DNA from: Oscillospiraceae bacterium
GTDB taxonomy: Bacteria; Bacillota; Clostridia; Oscillospirales; Oscillospiraceae
Direction of reading: 5' to 3'
Length of the DNA: 36,526 nucleotides
NCBI GenBank assembly: GCA_016286665.1
Contig: JAEETX010000019.1
Span: forward strand, 1 to 36,526
Positions 24,297-30,449 of the stretch are shown here, piece after piece. Below the pieces are notes generated by a model. It made no database searches, was not told the DNA's origin, and was given only the letters and a program-made list of their open reading frames with translations. Positions within the stretch are counted from its first letter, which is position 1, and every line of letters begins with the position of its first letter. A program made the translations under genes and the position numbers.

Positions 24297-25358
24297 ATGG
24301 TACTCAACGGAATACTGATGAGCGGGGACGAGCCTGTGGCGGAGGTCCGTCACGGACAGGTCATGCCGCTGGACAGGTCCCGGATGCCGCTGTATCTTCG
24401 TGACCACGACGATATTCTGGGCTGGCTGGAGGAGCGGGCCATCGATCGCCACCGCACCAATTCCCGTATCCTGAAGAAGGTTCTCCGCCTGTCGGACAGC
24501 AGTGACCTGGCCGCCGTGCTGCACAGTCACGGGGCTGCGATCACGGACGATTATTGGTTCAAAGGAGAATCGGAGCCGGACCTCACCTGGCGGAATGTCC
24601 GTTTCTCGGCGGACAGTTTCGCGGAGATCGCCCTCACCGGCAGATTTTCCAGCTATTCCAGGGAATTCACGCCAGAGGAACTCAAGACGGGCACGCCGGA
24701 GCTCACCAATATCGGCAGCTACGAAAAATGCTGGCGCATCGAGGACGGGGCCTGGTGGCTGTATAAGAACGAGAACGAGCTGGAGCGGTTTTCCGAGCTG
24801 TTCATCGCCGCTTTGGGCAAGGCCTTGGGCTTTTCCATGGCGGAATATCAGGAATTGGGAGACTATGTGAAAACCAGGGACTTCACGGAAGGCCGGATGA
24901 ACTTTGAACCGGCGTCGGCCATTGTGGGCGACAATGAGGACTATGCGCTGAATTACGAGCGGCTCACCGCCCTGAAACCCTCCCTCGGCAAGGAATACCT
25001 GGACATCCTGTTCATGGACGCCCTGTGCTTCAACATGGACCGGCACACGAAAAACTATGGTGTGCTCCGGGACAGGGCGACCGGCGAGGTCCTGTGCATG
25101 GCTCCGAACTTCGATGATAATATTGCCCTGATCTCCAGAGGCTATGGCAGCGATCCGAGTAAAACAAGCCCCCTGCTGATCGACGAGTTTCTGGATTTGC
25201 TAAAAGAAAAGCAACTCCCCTATTCCGCGCCCACCCTGAACCGGGAGGAGTTGCATCGCCTTGCATATGCCATTCTTCCCTCCGCAGATATTCAAAGGGA
25301 TTATGTGGTGAGCATGGTGGAAAGCCGCTGGCAGCTTCTTATGGATGGCATCGCTTAA
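24297..25358 (+). CDS. Stand-alone HipA-like protein kinase
   Basis: A 353-residue protein whose C-terminal half carries HipA kinase motifs: the candidate ATP-binding lysine K157 in WWLYKNENELE, the catalytic loop N246-MDRHTKN (the N-x-D-x-H-x-x-N pattern of HipA), and the metal-binding segment APNFDDN (D273, D274). HipA toxins phosphorylate Ser/Thr of targets such as GltX and cause growth arrest. No HipB-like regulator is adjacent, and the N-terminal part does not look like the usual N-subdomain-1, so this belongs to the stand-alone, divergent HipA-like group. An AGGAGGTG site precedes the start. It is transcribed away from fic. Confidence 0.82.
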   Translation: MVLNGILMSGDEPVAEVRHGQVMPLDRSRMPLYLRDHDDILGWLEERAIDRHRTNSRILKKVLRLSDSSDLAAVLHSHGAAITDDYWFKGESEPDLTWRNVRFSADSFAEIALTGRFSSYSREFTPEELKTGTPELTNIGSYEKCWRIEDGAWWLYKNENELERFSELFIAALGKALGFSMAEYQELGDYVKTRDFTEGRMNFEPASAIVGDNEDYALNYERLTALKPSLGKEYLDILFMDALCFNMDRHTKNYGVLRDRATGEVLCMAPNFDDNIALISRGYGSDPSKTSPLLIDEFLDLLKEKQLPYSAPTLNREELHRLAYAILPSADIQRDYVVSMVESRWQLLMDGIA

Positions 25359-25416
25359 ATGGAATTGATTGGGTGAAGCATTAAAGCAATGCGAAAAGAT
25401 AAGCTGTAAACAAAAA

Positions 25417-25442
25417 TGGCGGAGGTCATCACTCCCCCGCCA
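25417..25442. other. Hairpin downstream of the hipA-like gene
   Basis: TGGCGGAG pairs with CTCCcCCGCCA around a short loop. On the plus strand there is no U tract; on the minus strand it is followed by ATTTTTG. The 241-base gap around it has no other gene apart from a ten-codon frame near 25543. Confidence 0.4.
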
Positions 25443-25483
25443 GCTATATATGTAGAAACGCTATCATTTGAAACGACACCATT

Positions 25484-25499
25484 GACAGAATACACTGTC
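25484..25499. promoter_or_regulatory. Palindrome GACAG-N6-CTGTC upstream of the macro-domain module
   Basis: A perfect 5-bp dyad with a six-base spacer, preceded by TT so that TTGACA forms a -35-like box. A near copy (GACGG-N6-CTGTC) lies at 26484-26499 beyond the macro gene. Confidence 0.45.
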
Positions 25500-25599
25500 T
25501 TTTCCGAGATTCTTATCTGTTATCTGGAGGTATATAGCCTGATGGCTAAAGTTAATCTTAGAATATTGGAATAGGCATTTGATACTGACGGAGGTAACT

Positions 25600-25683
25600 G
25601 TGAGCTACGACTTCGAACCTAGACCTGCTCTGAAAGTTGCCGAAGCCGCTACGGAGTACGGTAAGAAAAAGGAGTCTGACTAA
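25600..25683 (+). CDS. Possible 27-residue protein before the macro-domain gene
   Basis: A GTG at 25600 with GGAGG five bases upstream opens a frame encoding VSYDFEPRPALKVAEAAT then EYGKKKESD, ending in TAA one base before the macro-domain start. The perfect spacing and ribosome site make translation, or translational coupling with the macro gene, plausible. It could instead be a leftover C-terminus. No family is recognised. Confidence 0.4.
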   Translation: MSYDFEPRPALKVAEAATEYGKKKESD

Positions 25684-25684
25684 T

Positions 25685-26424
25685 ATGACTTTTGAAGTTT
25701 TCAAAGCGAACATTGTGAACATCCACGCTGATGCTATTGTCCTTCCCGCGAACGAAGCATTAAAAGAGGGTAGTGGAACATCAAGAGCCATCTTCGAAGC
25801 GGCCGGCCGAAAGCAGCTGACAAAAGCCTGCAAGGAACTCGGTCACTGCAATACCGGCAGCGCAATTCCTACTCTTGCCTATGACTTGGATGCAAAATAC
25901 ATCGTCCACGCTGTTGTACCTAGATGGATCGATGGCGAGCACAACGAGTATGATCGTCTTAGCTCTGCATACATCTCAGCTCTTAAATTGCTGATGTTAT
26001 GGGATGCGAGTCGATTGCTTTTCCGTTACTTGCTTCAGGCAATAATGGGTTTGATAAAGCACTGGCTGTTCAGATTGCTGAGGAAAGCATCGCCTCCTTT
26101 GAAGGAACAAATCTGAAAAAGGTACTTCTGACCGTTTATGGTGATACTATGGAAGTGTTTATGAAGGGCCTTGGATACGAAGTTGCTGTTATTCCCGAGG
26201 CAGTCCATTTCGATGAGAAAAAGGCTGAGCGACAGGCAAAGCGAAAAAAACTTATGGCAGACGGAAAAGAAGCTGCTCAAAAGATTCTTGAGGATCAGAT
26301 GGCAAAGGCTATTGAGTGGATCAAGAAGCCGGAGAATCAGAAAAAGCTCATTGAAGCCGGTGCGTTTGTATTTCAGTTGGTGGTGACCAAGAAAATGCCG
26401 AAAATAAACCCCCTTCGGAACTAA
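25685..26424 (+). pseudogene. Macro-domain protein, broken by a frameshift near 25990
   Basis: Macro domains bind ADP-ribose and may remove it from proteins or nucleic acids. The first frame gives residues 1-103 with the family core TFEVFKANIVNIHADAIVLPAN and the GSGTSRAIFEAAG loop (G29-S30-G31). After SALKL homology moves to another frame, continuing ADVMGCESIAFPLLASGNNGF to a lysine-rich C-terminal extension ending at 26424. One base appears to be missing around 25990; restoring it joins both parts into one protein of about 246 residues. The local sequence is not a known slippery heptamer, so mutation or sequencing error is more likely than programmed frameshifting. No DarT toxin is adjacent. 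Confidence 0.82.
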
Positions 26425-26455
26425 GGGCGCACTTCTATATCGTACCGATATGCCA

Positions 26456-26474
26456 TTGCTATATTATATAGCAA
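26456..26474. repeat. AT-rich palindrome near the right end of the island
   Basis: TTGCTATAT and ATATAGCAA flank a single central T: a perfect 9-bp dyad. It lies ten bases before the GACGG-N6-CTGTC site at 26484-26499 and about 230 bases inside the right att copy. Confidence 0.5.
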
Positions 26475-26571
26475 CATGTTTTTGACGGTGTATACTGTCA
26501 ACAGTGAACTTGAAGCCTATGAAATCCGGCAGGATATCTTCAAGGCCGGTGTTTCAAATTGCCTGTTCTGA

Positions 26572-26589
26572 GGGGACCGTGAGGGGACC
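26572..26589 (+). repeat. Paired GGGGACC repeats, left of the att copy
   Basis: GGGGACC occurs at 26572-26578 and 26583-26589, an 11-base period with a four-base spacer. The same arrangement recurs at 26832-26849 on the other side of the att copy, which suggests arm-type recombinase sites. Apart from these sites and palindromes the stretch 26425-26827 holds no gene. Confidence 0.45.
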
Positions 26590-26707
26590 GCGACTGTCAA
26601 AAATGGCCCGAAATCGTCAAATACCATAAAATGACAATTCTCGGAAACCGTTGATATATAAGGGTTTACGGCACATCGTCACAAATCGTGAGAGGCCAAG
26701 TCGAGCC

Positions 26708-26752
26708 CTCATAACCCGGAGGTCGTGGGTTCAAATCCCTCCCCCGCAACCA
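26708..26752 (+). other. attR: 45-base copy of the tRNA-fMet 3' end
   Basis: Identical to 15115-15159, from the anticodon loop through the CCA end. There is no 5' half of a tRNA before it, so it is not a functional gene. It marks the right edge of the island. Confidence 0.92.
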
Positions 26753-26754
26753 CT

Positions 26755-26790
26755 AAAAACCGGTCATTTCTCACGAAATGGCCGGTTTTT
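26755..26790 (+). terminator. Terminator-like hairpin after attR
   Basis: AAAAACCGGTCATTTC (26755-26770) pairs with GAAATGGCCGGTTTTT (26775-26790), leaving a four-base loop. It could be the original terminator of the tRNA gene, displaced by the integration, or the 3' terminator of the integrase remnant on the other strand. Confidence 0.75.
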
Positions 26791-26827
26791 CTAACTTTTT
26801 CGGCATTTTTGTAACCAGAAAAACCGT

Positions 26828-27118
26828 CTATGGGGACCATTTGGGGACCACGGAGGGTCTTTCTGTTTTGCCTCTGTAATAGACTTCGGCCAAAAGATTG
26901 CTCGCCAACTGTTTGGTTTCCTCAATTACGTGGCTATAAATATCCTCTGTAGTGGATACTTTTGCATGTCCAAGCATTTTTGAGACCGTTACTATATCTG
27001 AGCCACGAGAAATCAGCACTGAAGCGGCCGTATGACGGAAGGCATGGGGATTGATGTGTGGAAGCCCGTGCCGGCTGCTGAAATCCGAAAGCCATTGTGT
27101 GATGCAATCCGGTCGCAC
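26828..27118 (-). pseudogene. Tyrosine recombinase (phage/ICE integrase), C-terminal fragment
   Basis: Only about 96 residues of a protein normally near 380 remain. They contain the catalytic HAFRH box, the LGHAKVSTTEDIYSHV block with the second histidine and the nucleophilic tyrosine, but not the first catalytic arginine, the core-binding or the arm-binding domain. Upstream the homology stops near 27150, where all frames lose similarity. It probably belonged to the element that used this tRNA site. It sits outside, not inside, the att-bounded segment. It cannot be active alone. Confidence 0.85.
26832..26849 (+). repeat. Paired GGGGACC repeats, right of the att copy
   Basis: GGGGACC at 26832-26838 and 26843-26849, with the same 11-base period as the pair at 26572-26589. 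They overlap the last codons of the integrase remnant. Confidence 0.45.
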
Positions 27119-27281
27119 GGGGCTGCCATCGTCAACCGCGCGTACGTGGGCGGACAGTATCTCAATGAGTGGCAGACGGCAACGGCCCAGTGGCTCACTG
27201 TCGTCTTCCGCCCCGCCGACACCACGCCGCTGCCCAGGACCGGGTATTGATCATCCGGACTGAAGCAGCCGCATAGCAGAA

Positions 27282-27316
27282 AAGGAGGAGGCCGCCTGAT
27301 CGGGTGGTCTCCTCCT
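27282..27316. other. Hairpin in the gap 27119-27360
   Basis: AGGAGGAGGCC pairs with GGTCTCCTCCT (one G-T pair) around a 12-base loop. There is no T run. The remainder of this 242-base gap contains decayed integrase sequence and no supported gene. Confidence 0.4.
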
Positions 27317-27360
27317 GTATCTCACGAAGAATCAAGAAAAACGAAACCTCTCATGTAGAC

Positions 27361-27666
27361 TCAAAGCAATTCTCTGGTTTTTCTCGCGAGGTACAAGGGC
27401 ATGTTCGTAATCTCTCCATCTTTACTGTACCCGCGCTTGGAATAACGCAGTGCATGTTCGGGATGGTTGTCTTTGACATACTTCTTAAACGAAGGCGCAG
27501 ACTTGTCCTCTCCACCCTTTGCCTCAATCGGAATGATCTCGGTACCGAATTGAAGAATAAAGTCTATCTCGCTGTTTTTATCGGAGTAGTAACGGGGCTC
27601 GACATCAAACTGGCCGCGCAACTGCTGCAGAACATAGTTTTCCGTAAGCGGTCCCTTGAATTGATA
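27361..27666 (-). pseudogene. C-terminal remnant of a DUF4143-type ATPase
   Basis: About 100 residues match the C-terminal DUF4143 region of AAA ATPases: FKGPLTENYVLQQL, then YYSDKNSEIDFILQFG, IIPIEAKGGEDKSAPSFKKY and a closing MPLYLARK. The nuclease-like D-x-E-A-K pattern (EIDFIL...IEAKGG) is visible. The N-terminal ATPase half, normally about 300 residues with a Walker A motif, is absent: homology begins abruptly near 27666. There is no plausible start codon. It is a decayed fragment. Confidence 0.8.
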
Positions 27667-27676
27667 CACAGTATTG

Positions 27677-27751
27677 CACATTTTTCCGAATGTTATAACA
27701 TTATTTATCCACATTTTTCTGAAATTATCTTTAGATACTTGCACATTTTTC
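27677..27751. repeat. Three CACATTTTTC repeats at about 33-base spacing
   Basis: Exact copies start at 27677, 27710 and 27742 (steps of 33 and 32 bases), at the point where DUF4143 homology is lost. The surrounding sequence is AT-rich. Confidence 0.6.
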
Positions 27752-27801
27752 GCAGAGCCACGTATAAGACCTGTCGGAGCGCTATTGGCCAACCGGCAAG
27801 A

Positions 27802-27839
27802 GTCAACTACCCACCTGCCAAGGCAAGTGGGTAGTTGAC
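27802..27839. repeat. 13-bp perfect hairpin, possibly an IS200/IS605-type or REP-like end
   Basis: GTCAACTACCCAC (27802-27814) is inverted at 27827-27839 as GTGGGTAGTTGAC; the 12-base loop itself contains TGCC/GGCA. It begins seven bases after the stop of the transporter fusion gene on the minus strand, so it could act as its 3' end. It lacks a T run. The form resembles the hairpins recognised by Y1 transposases, but no transposase is present. Confidence 0.55.
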
Positions 27840-27845
27840 GCGAGG

Positions 27846-29357
27846 CTATGCCCTTCCGGTGATCAGCAGTACCGCCGCGATGACGAGCGGCACCGTCACG
27901 GTGTCGTATTCGCTCGGTGAAAACAGCTCCGCTGCCGTACCGAACAGCGCGCCGAGCCCTGTGGCGATCAGTGCGCGCGGCAGTCCGCTTTTTGCGACCG
28001 TCAGAAGCATGAGGAAGCCTGTCAGCAGCGAAACGGCAAACATGGCCATGCTTCCCTCCCAGGACTTCTTCCCGTCCGTCAGTTTCGATCTGACCTTGTG
28101 CTTTCCGAATGGGATACCGACCAGCGCGGCCGCCGCATCGCCGGTTCCCCACATAAGGATCGCCGTCGCCGCCAGCGCGGGGCGATCGAAGATGCCCCAG
28201 CAGACCGCGATCAGCACAGCAAACATCAGGCAGAGGAGGATGAGACTGTTTTTGACCTCGCCGGGCCGTTTTTCCACGAGCAGTTTCGAGTACCAGTTCT
28301 CCCGCTCGAACACTGCGAGCAGCGGATATACTGCCGCCGCGGCAATCACGGAGGTCAGCGCAGCGGCCTGCCAGCTCTGCGCAGTCAGGATCATCAGGGA
28401 AACACAGGTAAAGGCAACGACGTGGAGCAGCTTGCGGAAAACGAAGGACGGGATCTTCGTCAGGAAGCGGATCGGGAAGAGTATGACGACGCAGGGGACC
28501 ACGTACGCAACCAGTGCTCCGAGGCAGCGCAGCGTCCCGGTGAACAGCGCGTAACGGGAAAGGAAGCCCCAGTAGTTCAGGATCAGCATGGCTGCGCCGA
28601 GCACGGTGAGCACCGCGCCGGTCACAAGGCCGACCGTGCGGTTTTTCACCCGGTTCGCAAAGCGCGCCGATACCAGGCTGGCGATCGTGGCGACCGCAAT
28701 ACAGACGAGCATGACGCTCCACTTTTCCAGTACGATGGCCGGGTGGATCAGGATGTGGCTGACGGAAGCGATCAGCGCCGTGAAGGTCATGATGAACGTG
28801 CTGGTGCCGACGGCGGTCTTCAGTTCCATGCCGAGGAATACCGTGAACACGACCAGCATCATCATGCCGCCGCCCGTTCCGACAAAGCCGGTCCCGAAGC
28901 CGATCGTCAGGCCGAAGAAGAGAGATATGACAACGCCCTTCCAGTCCAGTTTTTCTCCCTTCGCCGCCTGCTTCTCCCTGCTGGTATCCGGCTTCACGAG
29001 AAAGCGGATGCCGATGAAAAAGGTCAGGAACAGTGTAAAGCCGCCCAGCACCACATTTCCAACGATGAAAGCTACGTAACTGCCGAAGGTGCACATGCTC
29101 AGAATGCAAACGAGCATGATCCAGCCGCGCTTCAGGTCGATATTCTTATGTCTTGCGTACGTCCAGGTCGTCACCGCGGAGCCGAGGATATCCGAGGCCA
29201 GCGCGATGGCTGTCGCCTGATAGGCCCCGGTCTCGCCGGAAAACGACGGACACAGTACGATCAGGATCGGAACCATGACGGTTGCGGCGGACAGGCCGGC
29301 AAGGCCAGTTCCGATCCCCGCTCCCAACGACGCGATAATGTACCAAAACCATTCCAT
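27846..29357 (-). CDS. TauE/SafE (TSUP) transporter fused to a dolichol/phytol-kinase-like domain
   Basis: A 503-residue polytopic membrane protein in one uninterrupted frame. Residues 1-265 form a TSUP (TauE/SafE, formerly DUF81) anion exporter with the two-repeat pattern GAGIGTGLAGLSAATVMVP and GFGTGFVGTGGGMMMLVVF. Residues about 275-503 resemble the CTP-dependent polyprenol/phytol kinase family: FRKLLHVVAF, then GTGDAAAALVGIPFGKHK, DGKKSWEGSMAMF and GALFGTAAELFSP. TSUP proteins normally stop at about 250 residues. The transported anion and phosphorylated lipid are unknown. The start ATG at 29357 has only a distant purine-rich site. Neighbouring genes are remnants. Confidence 0.82.
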   Translation of the reverse strand: MEWFWYIIASLGAGIGTGLAGLSAATVMVPILIVLCPSFSGETGAYQATAIALASDILGSAVTTWTYARHKNIDLKRGWIMLVCILSMCTFGSYVAFIVGNVVLGGFTLFLTFFIGIRFLVKPDTSREKQAAKGEKLDWKGVVISLFFGLTIGFGTGFVGTGGGMMMLVVFTVFLGMELKTAVGTSTFIMTFTALIASVSHILIHPAIVLEKWSVMLVCIAVATIASLVSARFANRVKNRTVGLVTGAVLTVLGAAMLILNYWGFLSRYALFTGTLRCLGALVAYVVPCVVILFPIRFLTKIPSFVFRKLLHVVAFTCVSLMILTAQSWQAAALTSVIAAAAVYPLLAVFERENWYSKLLVEKRPGEVKNSLILLCLMFAVLIAVCWGIFDRPALAATAILMWGTGDAAAALVGIPFGKHKVRSKLTDGKKSWEGSMAMFAVSLLTGFLMLLTVAKSGLPRALIATGLGALFGTAAELFSPSEYDTVTVPLVIAAVLLITGRA

Positions 29358-29702
29358 ATACTAATCCGTGCCCTCTCCCCTGCCGATTTCTGCCTGGTAG
29401 ATTTGCTCTTCAATAAAGCCTAGGGTCTCCCGAGCCTTGTTTCCGCTTCCTGGCCGTTATCTGCTCCCGCGATCATGCAGTTGCCGGCCGTCTCTCTATC
29501 TAAGCATTGATTGCAATCTCTGAAGTAAATATAACATCCGCAATATAATGCGTCAACTTATGTCAGGTTCCAGTCTGCCTGATTTCCGGTCCGCTGCAGT
29601 TGATCTTCGTTCAACGCACCGCACGCTTCCCTTTGTTGCGGTACGTTCCGACACTTCTCGCCACTTTCCGGAACGTTTCGACACACCCGATCTCTTAAGA
29701 AA

Positions 29703-29818
29703 GCAAAAAAGAAGATTTCTGCCACTGCGCCCTCTCTTTCAGGTATTCTCACCGGCAAAAGTGCCGGTGTCGGCGGAGGTCGGTTTCTTCCGTCGATGGC
29801 AGGAATCTTCTTTTTTGC
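29703..29818. mobile_element. MITE-like element or long hairpin with 21-base inverted ends
   Basis: The 21 bases at 29703-29723 and 29798-29818 are inverted copies with one mismatch (outer part GCAAAAAAGAAGAT). A second inverted repeat, ACCGGCA (29751-29757) and TGCCGGT (29762-29768), lies almost exactly at the centre. No transposase is encoded. It ends three bases from the truncated phosphatase. A two-way terminator is an alternative, since both outer arms end in six T residues. The rest of the 29358-29820 gap shows no gene; a minus-strand frame contains two CRNVP repeats but is not convincing. Confidence 0.5.
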
Positions 29819-29820
29819 AA

Positions 29821-30168
29821 TTAATGAGTGTCCGCAGGAACCGGCAGCCGTGTTCGCGGACCCTTACGAAGGGACGTCGCTGCCCATGTCCCGTTTTGGA
29901 GGTGCTCATCATAAGGCACTCCTTCATCCGTCGTAACCAGCGTTTCAAACAGGTCCTCATGATTTCCGCGGATGAGGATCACCTGCTTCTTAGCCATCAG
30001 TTCCAGCACAAACTCCTGGAGTTCTTTTGCTTCTGTCCCCCGGTCAAATAAGTCACCCAATAATATCAGCTTGTGATCTTCCTCATCTCTGAAGAAACCT
30101 TTCTCTTCAAGAGCCTCTCTGAAAAGAGTGAAGAAGCCGTGGGTATCTGCAGTAACATAATACTTCAT
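29821..30168 (-). pseudogene. Metallophosphoesterase, C-terminally truncated
   Basis: The 115-residue product has the N-terminal metal-binding motifs of calcineurin-like phosphatases: D8-x-H10 in TADTHGFF, GDLFDRG and IRGNHEDLF. Homology stops after LQNGT (about residue 93); the last 20 or so residues are unrelated, and the C-terminal half with the remaining metal ligands (family length about 230-250) is missing. The end lies next to the inverted-repeat element at 29703-29818. An enzyme lacking the downstream histidines should be inactive. Confidence 0.82.
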
Positions 30169-30371
30169 TTCCCTGCGCCTTATGTCCTTATGTATTCGTG
30201 ATGCTGCTGCATCGGAATGTGCTCTGGATCTGGTACGCGATGCTTTTGGATTGGCTATTCCGTGTTTCCGTGTTTGTGCCGGCGTTCACAAGGCGAAGTG
30301 CCTGGAATCGTGAGATGCGATTTAAGAAACAATGATGCGCGTTCCGAATTGGCTGATTGCAGCATATGATG

Positions 30372-30400
30372 TTGCCTGCGGGCCATGCGGCTGATATAAT
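30372..30400 (+). promoter_or_regulatory. Promoter of the 933-residue lipoprotein gene
   Basis: TTGCCT (30372-30377), a 17-base spacer and a perfect TATAAT (30395-30400), 50 bases before the start codon. The 281-base gap 30169-30449 otherwise shows no gene. Confidence 0.85.
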
Positions 30401-30449
30401 AAAAAAGCCTTGCCTCACAGGGCAATCTACTTTCGAAGGAAGGACCACC

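Noticed and set aside
25980-26000. Programmed -1 frameshift in the macro-domain gene
   Set aside because: No X-XXY-YYZ heptamer in the required register and no clear downstream stem; a one-base loss is simpler.
25685-26424. DarG-type antitoxin of a DarTG system
   Set aside because: No DarT ADP-ribosyltransferase gene is adjacent, and the C-terminal extension is a short lysine-rich segment.
15160-26707. BREX, DISARM or CRISPR locus
   Set aside because: No BrxC/PglZ, DrmA/B or Cas genes and no spaced repeat array; the genes are those of an ordinary type I restriction system plus accessories.
26708-26752. Second functional tRNA gene
   Set aside because: Only the 3' 45 bases are present; the acceptor 5' strand, D arm and half of the anticodon stem are missing.
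27032-27250. Plus-strand 72-codon frame opposite the integrase remnant
   Set aside because: Its first half is antisense to recognisable integrase sequence and there is no ribosome site.
29558-29758. Minus-strand 66-codon frame with CRNVP repeats
   Set aside because: It crosses the inverted-repeat element and lacks a ribosome site; the repeat may be chance or a decayed fragment.
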